From the NCBI RefSeq assembly GCF_902806695.1, contig NZ_CADCXN010000062.1, positions 1 through 41,604 of the forward strand: a stretch of 41,604 nt of DNA, given 5' to 3'. A program made the translations under genes and the position numbers. The notes beneath the pieces were generated by a model, which was not told the origin of the DNA, did no database searches, and saw nothing but the letters and a program-made list of their open reading frames with translations. Below are positions 1-9,529 of the stretch, in pieces; position 1 is the stretch's first letter; each line of letters starts with the position of its first letter. Source of the DNA: Candidatus Methylobacter favarea. GTDB taxonomy: Bacteria; Pseudomonadota; Gammaproteobacteria; Methylococcales; Methylomonadaceae.

Positions 1-72
1 AGGGTCCAGAGGTTAAATACCTCTCCCAAGAGACCGAATATATGGCTGCAATCTTGATTTCTGTTGGAAACA

Positions 73-362
73 TCAATTTCTGTAAAAACTTGGCTTGCAA
101 TTGGGGAGGAGTCCATATATGACTCGATCATAGTCTTGCTGCCAAGGACTAAATGACTGGCGCACTTGCGATTTCAGGTTAGCGATTCCGTCATAATAAG
201 CGGCAACCGACTGATTTCGGTAAACCTGCCCATTGACAATGACTTGTATAGAACTGTTGCCGTGCGATTTGAGCAAAACCGGATTAAACAGATAATTGGG
301 CTCGACTCGCGCGGACCCTGCCTGCCCGCATTGGGCTCTGGAAATTCCCCGTTTTCTTTCAT
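73..362 (-). pseudogene. Possible gene fragment, unknown
   Basis: Two overlapping minus-strand frames join into one plausible peptide if a single-base slip is allowed at a GGG run near 320. The first part begins MKENGEFPEPNAGRQG and the second continues SARVEPNYLFNPVLLKS and ends PSFYRN at 73. I do not recognise the family, and no ribosome binding site decides a start. It may equally be chance coding. The rest of 1-654 holds no gene I can support. Confidence 0.2.
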
Positions 363-634
363 GACGCTGGGGTTGTTGGATACATTTATGAATAATTGAT
401 AATTTTCCAGATAAATTTTTTACTGGCTGGTAACTGGCATTAGCTTGTAATTTCAGATAATTAATATAAGGGATTATAGAGATTAATGTTTAGGCCCAGA
501 GGAAATCATCCTGAAAAATCCTTGCAGGCGGCAATGGAAAATACCATTAACAGGGCGTTAATAGCGCCAGCGTGTCAGGAGCCTATGCCCAATTTCCATT
601 CCTGGTGAGGATTGAGCATAGGTAATGAATATCC

Positions 635-659
635 AATAACGGTTAAGTAAGCCGTTATT
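635..659. other. Perfect hairpin at the kbp stop codon
   Basis: AATAACGG (635-642) and CCGTTATT (652-659) form an 8-bp stem with a 9-nt loop, overlapping the stop codon of the minus-strand BON-LysM gene. No T-tract follows on either strand, so it is a weak terminator candidate at best. Confidence 0.4.
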
Positions 660-1140
660 GATCTAAAGGAATCCTTATTTTCTGACCCGGATAAATCAGA
701 TCAGGGTCTCTAATAACCTCACGATTTGCCTCAAAGATGCGCGTATATTGGCCGGCATTTTTATAAAATTTCTGGGCAATCCTTGATAAGGTATCGCCGC
801 TTTCGATTATATAATATTGAACATTTTCAGGTTCAAGCATGGCTTTAACATTGGCATCATCGCTTGCTTTTACAGCGGAACCCGAGACATTAGCAATGTC
901 AAGCTTGGATATTACATCGGTTACTCCTTTTACATTGCCGGCCATAAGAATCGCTTTTTGGGCGGCTTCAGCGCTTGCCGCAATGCCGCTTAAAGTTACT
1001 ATTCCGTCTTTGTAAGTAACGCCCAATTGTTCAATTCCAGGATTATTTTCCAAAAGGTGCGCAGATATTTTTTCAGCCGCCTCTCCTTCCCTATTAAATA
1101 ACTTATTTCCTATCTCTTTGATAAAATTGAATAAGCCCAT
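655..1140 (-). CDS. BON and LysM domain protein, Kbp/YgaU-like
   Basis: The product has about 161 residues, close to E. coli Kbp (YgaU), a cytoplasmic potassium-binding stress protein. An N-terminal amphipathic stretch is followed by a BON domain at about 20-85 (VTLSGIAASAEAAQKA, then GVTDVISKLDI). A C-terminal LysM domain covers about 110-160 (YYIIESGDTLSRIAQKFY, ending DLIYPGQKIRIPLDQ). I chose ATG at 1140 because an AAGGAG lies six bases upstream; the in-frame GTG at 1143 is too close to that site. No signal peptide is seen. The gene stands alone on the minus strand and looks like host chromosomal or stable cargo DNA rather than conjugation machinery. The family assignment is firm. The potassium role is by analogy. 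Confidence 0.85.
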   Translation of the reverse strand: MGLFNFIKEIGNKLFNREGEAAEKISAHLLENNPGIEQLGVTYKDGIVTLSGIAASAEAAQKAILMAGNVKGVTDVISKLDIANVSGSAVKASDDANVKAMLEPENVQYYIIESGDTLSRIAQKFYKNAGQYTRIFEANREVIRDPDLIYPGQKIRIPLDQ

Positions 1141-1883
1141 CACTTTCTCCTTATAACCATTCGTTGAAAAGTCTTGGCAATAATCGAATTCAGCATTAAC
1201 AAAATTGATGACTACGCGAATATTAGCAGCCTATTTGCTATACATTGTAATCATAAACTGTAAATCCCTATAAGACAGTATAATATTTTTTTAATCGCTT
1301 TTATCTGCTGTTTCAGTTCGTTATCTAACATGGATTGAAAAACGGCTCCTGATAGAATCCGACAGCCCTTCTGTTAAGTTGCAATTACAGCCCTCTGCTA
1401 AAGACAGGCGAAGTTCTGTTTGCTCAGTGGATGTTTTCTTACCGGTTCCGGCTGGCTCGAGTAAGAAGGCATTTTTGCTAGGTGATAAAGAAGCGGTAGT
1501 TATTAAAATAAGCCGGAGCTGGGCGGGGCTCACCGGTCTTTTGCCCCAGACGCCATGTAGCAAATTTTAAATATCTGTCCATAATGAATAATAAAGATAC
1601 TCGATCAGATAAGAATACGTGTTCCGGAAGCGACAGGAAAGCTGTGCAAACCCCGATGATTCAGCAGTGTGTTAATGCTGAACTATAAGGAATTTTACTT
1701 AACTTATTTGATTTGTTACGCTAAATGCTACACTAAAAACGCACATGATTGACAGATTGCTTACTGCGAATTTTTTGTGGATGCTTGAAATTTTTTTCTT
1801 AAAAAAGCCCAAAACGGTCGTTTTTCTCCCATATAGAAATTAGGAACACAAGGTAGACTCGCCTCATTACTAAAAAATGATGC
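1141..1883. other. Gene-free stretch
   Basis: The part next to kbp (1141-1320) is AT-rich and probably carries its promoter. Short overlapping frames at 1321-1570 on both strands have no start signal or recognisable motif. From about 1740 the sequence is AT-rich again and is the leader of the transglycosylase gene. I see no tRNA or attachment site. Confidence 0.4.
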
Positions 1884-2588
1884 TTGCCTGCCATGTTACC
1901 CATCAATTTACGATGCCGTCATCAGTTATCGGCTCAACATTTCTCCGAATTCTGTTCCAGGCGAGGTTTCAGCCAAAAAATTAGACCTCTAGCGTTGCCT
2001 ATTCTTGGTTTGGGGTTCATTTTTTTCGGCCAGACATGCAGAGCGCTTGAAACGGCATCTTTACCCAAAAGGGTTATCATTCCGGTCAGTTCAAAAGTTT
2101 CCAGCCATTTCCCTGCCAAATTGCAAAACACGCTTTGGTGGAAGGTAGCCAAACATCATCAACTGGATCCTTACATTTTATATGCCGTTGCGCTGGTTGA
2201 ATCAGCCAAAGGGACTCCTTCAAATCATGTGACTCCATGGCCCTGGGCAATTAACAAGTCCGGCAAATCCATCATTCCCGGCTCGCAACAGGAAGCGCGG
2301 ACCATCTTAAATAAAACCCTTGCCGAGGGTAGCCGAAATATCGATGTCGGACTGATGCAAATCAACCTCCACTGGCATAGACATCGGGTCGGCAAACCTG
2401 AGCAACTGTTGAACCCTGTCACGAACGTACAGATCGGTGCTTTAGTCTTGGCCGAAGCCATCCAATCAGCACCCCATGATCTGGTTTTAGGGATAGGGCG
2501 CTATCACAGCTGGCAAAATACCGAAGCCGCAGTGATCTATGGGCGCAGGGTGCTGGCGGTGGCGAATCAAATCAGGGCAATACTCTGA
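1884..2588 (+). CDS. Lytic transglycosylase (SLT family)
   Basis: This 234-residue protein cleaves peptidoglycan, probably opening the wall for a type IV secretion apparatus. A basic N-terminus and a hydrophobic segment at about 37-52 (LALPILGLGFIFFG) suggest a signal peptide or anchor. The SLT fold follows: catalytic Glu is likely E106 in ALVESAKG, then GLMQINLHWHR at 156-166 and a conserved tail with GIGRYHSW at 203-210. The start is uncertain because other ATGs lie nearby and no clear ribosome binding site is seen. It lies 11 bases before the FlhD-like gene and on the same strand, so the three genes probably form an operon. Small SLT proteins of this kind are common in ICEs and conjugative plasmids. 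Confidence 0.8.
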   Translation: MPAMLPINLRCRHQLSAQHFSEFCSRRGFSQKIRPLALPILGLGFIFFGQTCRALETASLPKRVIIPVSSKVSSHFPAKLQNTLWWKVAKHHQLDPYILYAVALVESAKGTPSNHVTPWPWAINKSGKSIIPGSQQEARTILNKTLAEGSRNIDVGLMQINLHWHRHRVGKPEQLLNPVTNVQIGALVLAEAIQSAPHDLVLGIGRYHSWQNTEAAVIYGRRVLAVANQIRAIL

Positions 2589-2599
2589 TCGAGACCTGT

Positions 2600-2908
2600 A
2601 TGGATGAAAATATCTACAACCTAAATCTGGATTATTTGATTCTGGCTCATGCGTTGATCCAGTCCGGCCGTAAACAACAAGCCATGGTCCGTCTCGGCTT
2701 AACACCGGAAGCGGTGACCATTTGGGCTAAAATGCCAATTGATCAATTGAAAGTGCTGGCGCGAAGCGATGTGCTCAGTTTTGCTCCCCGTTTCCCCGTC
2801 AATTCGTGGCGGACATTCTTGCGTAACGAACCCATGGTGAGCGAGCCTTTTGAACAACGCGCTCTCCGTCTGAGAATGTTTTTAAGCAAACCAGGAGGCC
2901 AGTCATGA
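2600..2908 (+). CDS. FlhD-like transcriptional activator subunit (SetD/AcaD type)
   Basis: This 102-residue protein resembles FlhD, the small subunit of the FlhD4C2 flagellar master activator. The conserved FlhD core is visible as IYNLNLDYLILAHALI at 5-20, then AMVRLGLTPEAV and a polar helix. SXT/R391 ICEs (SetD) and IncA/C plasmids (AcaD) use FlhD homologues to switch on conjugation genes, so the inferred role is activation of transfer-gene promoters together with the next gene. Its stop overlaps the FlhC-like start (ATGA at 2905-2908), indicating coupled translation. There are two tandem start candidates (ATGGATG); I use the first. No flagellar gene is nearby, which favours the mobile-element paralogue. 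Confidence 0.72.
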   Translation: MDENIYNLNLDYLILAHALIQSGRKQQAMVRLGLTPEAVTIWAKMPIDQLKVLARSDVLSFAPRFPVNSWRTFLRNEPMVSEPFEQRALRLRMFLSKPGGQS

Positions 2909-3465
2909 TAGCTGAAGGCTTGTCTTATGAGGAACAGTTGCAAAACTACCATTTGGCGTATGAGCTGCTCAAACGAAAGCTCAGAACATCATATGTCAGC
3001 CAACTGATTAAAAGCATCAGTTTGCCGGAAATTCGGGATATTCATCGCGCCATTCACCAAGGCGAGAGCCCGAGTTCGGGATTGCTTCCTGCTATCGAAG
3101 CCATCCCCCAAGTCCGAGAGTCTATGCTGTACATCTCTCTGTTTGCATCTCTTTATCGAGGTGCCAGCCAGATTGATATCAGGGCTGAAATGGATGTGCC
3201 CGCCATTATTTTTGCCTGGGATTTTTTTTGCGAGACATTCCCCAACTATGTGCGTGAGCGCAGACCTTATGGCAAAGTGCGCCCCGCCAATTTCAGCGAA
3301 GCCTGGGTCATCGCGCAAGCGCTAAAAATCGGCTTGGCAGCCTTGCATTATTGTAAAAGCTGTCATGGTGATCATATCGTTATCTACATCAAGTTTCCGC
3401 CCACCTGCCAGATTTGTGTAATCGCTCAATTGCGAAAAAGGGAAAACACTCCTGGCTTGAGGTAA
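2905..3465 (+). CDS. FlhC-like transcriptional activator subunit (SetC/AcaC type)
   Basis: This 186-residue protein has the length and layout of FlhC, the DNA-binding partner of FlhD. The N-terminus (YHLAYELLKRKLRTSYVSQL) matches the FlhC helical region. The C-terminus carries the four-cysteine zinc site: C150 and C153 in YCKSC, C168 and C171 in TCQIC. A GGAGG lies seven bases before ATG 2905, and the start overlaps the stop of the FlhD-like gene. With that gene it would form a heteromer acting at promoters of the conjugative element, as SetCD and AcaCD do. No targets are proven here. The group II intron begins about 140 bases downstream and may separate this gene from its original neighbours. 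Confidence 0.75.
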   Translation: MIAEGLSYEEQLQNYHLAYELLKRKLRTSYVSQLIKSISLPEIRDIHRAIHQGESPSSGLLPAIEAIPQVRESMLYISLFASLYRGASQIDIRAEMDVPAIIFAWDFFCETFPNYVRERRPYGKVRPANFSEAWVIAQALKIGLAALHYCKSCHGDHIVIYIKFPPTCQICVIAQLRKRENTPGLR

Positions 3466-3635
3466 CGGCGGAATTTGAGTTTTTGTAAAACTCTCGGTTT
3501 GATCGGGCAGATTTATCCAGCACTTTGGCTTGAACCTGATACTGACAGTCTTTGTTCGGCCCAGACCCTATATTGATTTTTGAATGTCCGGTTTATATTA
3601 GATTGTCGCGGTAAAGATATCCATTGCTGGGCACC

Positions 3636-3679
3636 CCCCCGCACAGATCCCGGCGTGCGCAATTCACGCACCGGGCTCC
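3636..3679 (-). ncRNA. Group II intron domain V
   Basis: The minus strand forms a hairpin with AGC catalytic triad context (GGGAGCCCGG), a GTGCG/CGCAC stem and a return strand GCCGGGATC. This is the ribozyme core. Its integrity suggests the RNA may have outlived the protein. Confidence 0.65.
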
Positions 3680-5160
3680 CACCTCGGGTGAGTAACGGCA
3701 AAGCGTCTGTCAGGCCATGGATGAAGAATACGCGGAGGCGACAGCCAATGCGCGGCCAATCGTTTGATCCGCTCCCGGGAGAACGTATCTTTCTGACTGC
3801 GCCGTCGTAGCGCCCATAACCAATATCGGACCACCTGATGCCGGAATGAACTCAGCCGTTCGGCATTCGTCGGTACGGCATGATAGGCGAAATACCCCTG
3901 CAATACCTGGCGAAGCTTTGCGCCTTGTTCCGGAATCGGGTGATGCCGGCTCCGATGCAAGTCCTCCCGGATTTTCCGCAACGCCGCCTGCATCCGATCA
4001 CGACGCATCAGACGCTGGAGCGCAAACCCGCCGCTCCGGGTGCGGCCACAGATGTGCGTGAACCCCAGGAAGTTGAACGTCTCCGGCTTGCCCCACTCCT
4101 CGTGCGGCGCGTTGTCTCGCCGCATGGCGTCCGAACTCGATCAACCGGGTCTTCTGCGGGTGCACCCAGACAGTTCGAACTGCTCTACGCGCTCCTGCAT
4201 CTCGGCGAGGAACCGTTCGGCATCGGCTCAATGCTCGAACCCGACGACGGTATCATCGGCGTAACGAACGACAATCATGTTCCCGTGCGCCTGACCGCGT
4301 CGCCACCGGTGCGCCCAGAGGTCGAAGATGGTGTTCAAATAGACGTTGGCCAACAACGGGGAGATGACCGCTCCTTGGGGCGTGCCCGTTGCCGCCTGTG
4401 TCACTCTGCCCTCTTCCAGGACTCCGGCCTTTCACCACTTGCGAATCAGCCGTAAGAGGCGAGGATCACCTATGCGATGCTCCAGGAACCGTATCATCCA
4501 TGTATGACTGATGCGATCGAAGAACTTCTCGATGTCGGCGTCCAGGATGGCGTTCACCCGGGTGCGCATGATCCCAAACGCGAGCGCATCCAGCGCATCA
4601 TGCTGGCGTCGCCCTGGCCGGAATCCATAAGAGAACCCCAGGAAATCAGCCTCATATATGGCATTCAACACTTCCACCACGCCGCGCTGGACGATCTTGT
4701 CTTCCAGCGCGGCGATGCCGAGCGGCCGTTGGCTGCCGTCCGACTTGGCGATGTCTTTTCGCCTCGACGGTAACGCCCAATAGGCCCCACGCTGCAGGCG
4801 CGATTGCAGGTCAGCCAACCGGTTCTCCAGGTCCTCTTGGTAGTCCCGCCACGCCATCCCGTCCACGCCGGGAGCCGACTTCCGTTGGAGCCAGAAGAAT
4901 GACTCGCGGAGCAGGTCCCTATCGAGGTAATGGAACAGCGCCGTGAACCGCTCCTTCATCCTTTGCCTTGCGGCTTGCCGTACACGGTCGAGTCGCTGGG
5001 ACACGGCAGCCCGGCCCTGAGTCCGGTCCGTGTGTAACCCTACCGTGTTCCCCTTGGCCCCCGGCCTTCGCTCCCCTGACTCCGCCCCCGGTTCCCCGGG
5101 TTTGTTCGCCAGCTTCGACGCTACTGTGCCGAGGTCCGACTTCTGCCGCCCGTACATCAT
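3664..5160 (-). pseudogene. Group II intron reverse transcriptase/maturase, broken
   Basis: Reading from 5160 down, the first segment (5160-4435) has the N-terminal RT blocks: FFWLQRKSAPGVDGM, SQRPLGIAALEDKIVQ, FGFRPG-like YGFRPGRRQHDALDAL and ILDADIEKFFD. A TGA at 4432-4434 interrupts it after RLIRKW. The same frame then resumes with TGTPQGAVISPLLANVYL and the catalytic YADD (4252-4263), meets a second TGA at 4228-4230, and shifts frame twice, near 4170 and 4120. The last segment (4125-3664) carries the RT thumb/maturase region (ETFNFLGFTHICGRT through QGYFAYHAVP). Two stops and two frameshifts make a functional protein unlikely. Mobility would need a maturase in trans. Confidence 0.8.
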
Positions 5161-5522
5161 CGGCTACGGCTCCTCGCCTTCCCGATGCGACCCTGCAATG
5201 TGACCACCGCCAGGGTAGACGGCAGATCTCCCGGTTTCCGAACAACGAGCTTACGTGCATGCCAGGTTCTCAGACGTTGCCGGGTCAGTAGATCGCTTGC
5301 GATAACGCGTTCTACCGTGTTGCCTTCCGCCCAACACGCAGCGTCGGCACCCGGATTCAACTTTATTTCGCGCCTCAATGGCTGGCCTGCATGTTCCCCT
5401 GCCGACGCTTCGCCGACATCCTCACCGATGCCAGCGCACGGCTCGGGGCCGATGTGGATCGCTAATCCTTTATCGTAGTGGACTTGCACCACCTACTCCT
5501 TGCCGGCCTCCCGGCGCACGTA

Positions 5523-7082
5523 TTGAAAAAGGCGGTTTTTCGAGAGATATCTGGGAAGGTTTATTGATGGGTTGTCGGAATTTTTCGGAAGCTGACGGCT
5601 GATTTTTGAATTCTCGTTGGATAAACTCCCTTACTTTCACCGTTAAGCGGGTATCACCATGGCTTTCGGTGCTTTTACTGCCAACCTCTTCGCCATTCGC
5701 CTGAGATTTTGCGCGGTTGCCACCAAGAGGAACTCATCCCGGGCACCGCTAAAACCTCTCAGCCGTAGCTTATCTAATCGCAAGATCCGCTTGAGATGGG
5801 CAAACAGCATTTCCACCTTCTTGCGCTCCATGCTGGATTGCTGATAGGCATCGGTTTTGGCAATGGCCGGTGCCACATCGCGGGCGGATTCGTGAGGGCT
5901 TCGGTCAATATTGCGCTGAGCCATATTAGGACAGCACTGCACCTTGAGTGGACAGGACTGACAATCCTGTTGGCTGGCACGATAGCGATAAGGGTTTTTC
6001 TTTTTGCTGCGCCACGCGGTCTTCAGGAATTTCCCGGCAGGACAAATATAACGATTGTTTTCGGCATCAAACCTGAAGCCGGACCGGCTGAAGGTACCGT
6101 CTTTGCGTTCGCTTTTATCCCAGACGGGCACATGCGGTTCAATGTGCTTTACATCGACTAGCCAGCCCAAGATCGCTGCGGTGCCATAGTTGGTATCACC
6201 GACCAACCGTTCCGGTTTGAGATCAAATGTCTCTTCGACGCGTTCGATCATGGTTTGGGTCGCTTCGGCTTCGGCGGTTTTACTGACCGCTGAAGCTTCC
6301 ACGTCGACGATGATACCGGCTTTGAGATCCACCAGATAGTGGGTCGAATAGGCAAAAAAAGGAAAACCACCGGCAGCCGCTGTCCAGCTCGCCGCCGGAT
6401 CGGTCAAAGAAATTTCCTTCGGCGTCGGCTTGGGATCATTCGTTTCTTCGAGTACTGCAAGGTACTCTCGAATGGGGCGCGTGGCCTGCTCAGGATCACC
6501 CCAGTCCATGTCGCTGTCACCTGCGACCCGGCGTTGCTGCTTCACATCGGCTTTGATAATGCTGGCATCGGTAGCAAAGCCTTCGCCACCCACCAGACCT
6601 TCGGTCATGCACCGCTGCAGTACACGCTCAAATACCCAACGAAAGGTCTGGCTGTCGCGGAAGCGGCCATGACGGTTCTTCGAGAAGGTGGAATGATCAG
6701 GGATAGGATCGTCTAGATCCAGTTTGCAAAACCAACGGTAAGCCAAATTCAAATGGACTTCTTCACACAGACGACGTTCGTTCGGAGCGAATCCCGAAGC
6801 AATAACCGAGAATCAGCATGCGGATCATCAGTTCAGGATCAATCGAAGGGCGTCCGAGGGGACTATAACTGCGCTAAGTGCTGGCGTAAATCGCGCAGGT
6901 CGAAATAGCGGTTGATGCCGCGTAGCAGATGGTCTTTCGGAATAGGGTTTTCGAGACTGAAGCAGAAAAATAATTGCCTCTGAATTCCGGATTGTTGACC
7001 CATCATAACGTCACCTCGTGATCAAGTCGGTGTTGGGCCTATTTTACTCCTCTTAGATCTATCTATCAGGAGACTTTTTCAA
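5523..7082 (-). mobile_element. IS1182-like insertion sequence, decayed
   Basis: About 1.56 kb, bounded by imperfect inverted repeats. The left end reads TTGAAAAAGGC from 5523. The right end, read on the minus strand from 7082, is TTGAAAAAGTC. Weaker identity continues inward (GAGATATCT versus GATAGATCT). A single transposase gene with two frameshifts fills it. Target duplications are not evident because the left end abuts the group II intron. Confidence 0.6.
5643..7006 (-). pseudogene. IS1182-like transposase, frameshifted
   Basis: The N-terminus starts at ATG 7006 (QQSGIQRQLFFCFSLENPIP, then LLRGINRYFDLRDLRQHL). The frame slips near 6880, where the sequence continues as SPLGRPSIDPELMIRMLILG. 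It slips again near 6775, entering the long third segment 6752-5643. That segment carries the DDE catalytic core: WFCKLDLDDPIPDHSTFSKN, EGFATDASIIKADV, LVDLKAGIIVDVEAS, and the C-terminal block MERKKVEMLFAHLKRIL with its Glu. The IS1182 assignment rests on this motif order and the DUF772-like N-terminus. The element is probably no longer autonomous unless the indels are sequencing errors. Confidence 0.75.
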
Positions 7083-7383
7083 CAAAATTTATCAGAAACT
7101 GCTCATTTAACGTCTGAATTCACTGGTCTGCGCAGCTTGCCGCGTTAGTCCAGTAATAAAGTGTTATTAGAATGTTTTCTTCTCGGCTTTTTGGATATTT
7201 TGCTCCGTTTCTGTGCCCTTGCGGACGCTTAAAAGTAGCTGAAATTTCACTTAACCGACTGTTCGATTTTTCCGGGACAGCTCTCTCCTCTAGAGGGGCT
7301 GCTATGATAGACTAAGTTTTCTAAGAGTTTGATAACAATTTATATTAATTAAAAGTTATAACCTACCGTCTTAAATTAAAACA
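7083..7383. other. Gene-free leader of the glycosyltransferase gene
   Basis: About 300 bases with no credible ORF. It becomes strongly AT-rich from about 7310, consistent with a promoter for the gene at 7384. No sigma-70 boxes stand out clearly. A TGAAATTTCA palindrome lies near 7238-7247. Confidence 0.35.
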
Positions 7384-9480
7384 ATGGATATTGCTCCTAA
7401 AACCGACATTCAAGTCAAGATTCATTTTGGGCATGGTCTAGGAGATTGTGTTTATTTCGCACATCAGCTTCCGCTATATGTAAAGCGCGGTTATGAAATT
7501 ACACTGTCCTGTAATTCGGATAAGCGAATCTTGTTTGAACCATGTGGCGTCAAAATAACAGATGATCGGGATGGTTCTCCAGAGGTTTCATGGGATGAGT
7601 CAGAACCAGTCAGCAACGTAACCGCAAATAATTATTGGATATGTAACAAAGCTGGGATTAACATTGGGAATCCACCAATGCCAAACATTGGCAATACTCA
7701 GGATCTTTGGCACGAATTCTGTAACGTCAAACTTGACGCAATATCTTTGATTCCCAAAGAAGATTGGGATGCAGTAAGAATCTTTTTAGAGCAATTACCT
7801 CGTCCAGTTATTTTGATTCACAGCATTGGTAATTCTTTCCAAGAAACAAAAAGCCTATCTCCGCAATTAACGATTGAACTTTATCGTAACTTATTGGACC
7901 GTTTTGAGGGTACCTTGGTCTTGCTTGATTGGGATAATCGCATGCCAAAACTTGCAAGCTCCCGTGTTCGGCATTTAACCGATGATTGGATGTGGATTGA
8001 GGTTCCGCGGCTGTTGGCGTTAATTGAAGAATCAGATCTGCTTATTGGTATTGACAGTGGCCCTTTCCACTTGGCCCGCTACACAAATACGCCGGCACTC
8101 GGCTTATTTCCAAACAATTATCATTATCCTGCTCGAATCGCGTTACCTCGTGATAAACAACTCACCATTGTCCCTCGGAATAGCACAATTGAATGGAATA
8201 AAAAAGTACGTATTGCATACAATATCGTACACTGCGAAGGCGATTCAATTACACCTGAATTCATTGCCGATAACGCGATGCGGATGTTGCAACCTGCGCG
8301 TTATTTGGGCGATGAGCGCATTGGCGCTGATGTTCAACTACAACAATTTGTTCTCGATTGGGAGCATGGCTATGCAAACGGATTAAGTCAATATGTTGAT
8401 CGTCACCACAGTTATGATCTTGTGCTAAAGGAGATCAGTAACCGATTTTCTCATCCATTAATTGTCGAGACGGGCTGTATCAGAGCGGATGAAGATTGGC
8501 GCGGCGCTGGTTATAGCACCTATTTGTTGGGGGCCTATTTGCAACGTGTAGGCGGTGAGTTAATCTCAGTGGATATTAGTCCCGACAACTGCGATTTTGC
8601 TCGTTCGGCAACTGAAGAAATGTCATGCGTGACAATTCAGTGCGAGGACTCAGTTTCATTCCTAAAGGAATTTGATCGTCCAATTGATGTCCTGTTGATT
8701 GACAGTCTTGACACAGAAAGACCGGAATCCGCCGAGCATGCAATCAATGAAGTTCAGGCTGCGATGAAAAATTTACACAGGTCCTCGTTGATAATTTTTG
8801 ATGACACTGTCTATCAAAGTCAGGCCTATATCGGTAAAGGCGCTAAAGCAATCCCTTGGCTCTTGGAGAATGGCTGGCAGATCCTTTACTCCGGTTATCA
8901 AACATTGCTTACGAGACCCCAGAATGTATTTATGAATAAATCATTACGAAAATTGATTCTGAGATGTCCACTCAGCCCTGGCGATATCTTAATGCTCACA
9001 GCGGCAGTGAGAGATTTGCACAAAACACATCCAGGCAAATTTTTAACCGATATACGAACAACTTGTGCAGAGATCTGGGAGAACAATCCCTATATAACGC
9101 AAATTGATGAAAATGATTCAGATGTTGAAGATATATATTGTGAATACCCCCTTATTAATCATTCCAATCAGCTTCCCTATCACTTTATACACGGCTTTCG
9201 ATTATTCTTACAGGATAAACTTGGAGTTGAAATAAAACCCCATGCATTCAAAGGCGATATTCATCTCTCAGCGCTCGAAAAAAGCTGGATGTCACAAATT
9301 GAAGAAAGCGAAGGTTTAGGTACACGTTTTTGGATTTGCGTCAGTGGTGGCAAGTTGGATTACACCGCGAAATGGTGGGATCCCGATCAGATGCAACAAG
9401 TTGTGGATTACTTTCGAGATCGTATACGCTTTGTACAGTGTGGTGAGGCTAATCATATTCATCCTAAATTAAGAGGGTAA
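7384..9480 (+). CDS. Glycosyltransferase (GT9-like)-methyltransferase-GT9 fusion, 3' truncated
   Basis: The 698-residue product has three parts. Residues about 10-300 resemble an ADP-heptose:LPS heptosyltransferase (GT9): GHGLGDCVYFAHQLPLY near the start, then LLIGIDSGPFHLAR. Residues about 355-500 are a class I SAM methyltransferase (TGCIRADEDWRGAGYSTYLL, GGELISVDISPDN, IDVLLIDSL). From about 525 a second GT9-like half begins (CPLSPGDILMLTAAVRDLHK) and ends at HIHPKLRG. A one-base slip at the GGG run 9475-9477 would let the GT9 frame continue as VIDLVGQTDLRQMIRLL to about 9530. There the homology stops and the next gene begins, so the second GT9 domain is incomplete. Likely role: sugar transfer and methylation of a surface glycan. 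The base composition is more AT-rich than the flanks, suggesting separate origin. Confidence 0.7.
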   Translation: MDIAPKTDIQVKIHFGHGLGDCVYFAHQLPLYVKRGYEITLSCNSDKRILFEPCGVKITDDRDGSPEVSWDESEPVSNVTANNYWICNKAGINIGNPPMPNIGNTQDLWHEFCNVKLDAISLIPKEDWDAVRIFLEQLPRPVILIHSIGNSFQETKSLSPQLTIELYRNLLDRFEGTLVLLDWDNRMPKLASSRVRHLTDDWMWIEVPRLLALIEESDLLIGIDSGPFHLARYTNTPALGLFPNNYHYPARIALPRDKQLTIVPRNSTIEWNKKVRIAYNIVHCEGDSITPEFIADNAMRMLQPARYLGDERIGADVQLQQFVLDWEHGYANGLSQYVDRHHSYDLVLKEISNRFSHPLIVETGCIRADEDWRGAGYSTYLLGAYLQRVGGELISVDISPDNCDFARSATEEMSCVTIQCEDSVSFLKEFDRPIDVLLIDSLDTERPESAEHAINEVQAAMKNLHRSSLIIFDDTVYQSQAYIGKGAKAIPWLLENGWQILYSGYQTLLTRPQNVFMNKSLRKLILRCPLSPGDILMLTAAVRDLHKTHPGKFLTDIRTTCAEIWENNPYITQIDENDSDVEDIYCEYPLINHSNQLPYHFIHGFRLFLQDKLGVEIKPHAFKGDIHLSALEKSWMSQIEESEGLGTRFWICVSGGKLDYTAKWWDPDQMQQVVDYFRDRIRFVQCGEANHIHPKLRG

Positions 9481-9529
9481 TCGACCTGGTGGGTCAAACC
9501 GATCTACGTCAAATGATCAGATTGTTGTC

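Larger units (their letters stand above)
3605..5519 (-). mobile_element. Group II intron, decayed
   Basis: Minus-strand intron of about 1.9 kb. The 5' end reads GTGCG (5519 downward), matching the GUGYG consensus. Domain V is recognisable at about 3636-3679: on the minus strand GAGCCCGGTGCG, a loop, then CGCACGCCGGGATC. The 3' end is placed near 3605 (CCGCGAC) but is uncertain by a few bases. The internal ORF is a reverse transcriptase with stops and frameshifts. The 5' exon contains GAAAAA-CCGCC-TTTTTC, a hairpin that is also the tip of the neighbouring IS. Small group II introns of class C insert next to terminator-like hairpins, which fits. Confidence 0.75.

Noticed and set aside
1379-1570. 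Short open frames on both strands in 1321-1570
   Set aside because: No ribosome binding site, no recognisable motif, and open on both strands at once, as expected for chance.
1806-1820. GCCCAAAACGGTCG as a possible SetCD/AcaCD-type activator box
   Set aside because: I do not recall the published consensus well enough, and no second matching site was found in the window.
3595-3640. Exact 3' end of the group II intron
   Set aside because: The boundary near 3605 is plausible from the terminal AY rule, but domain VI pairing is not certain, so no precise splice site is claimed.
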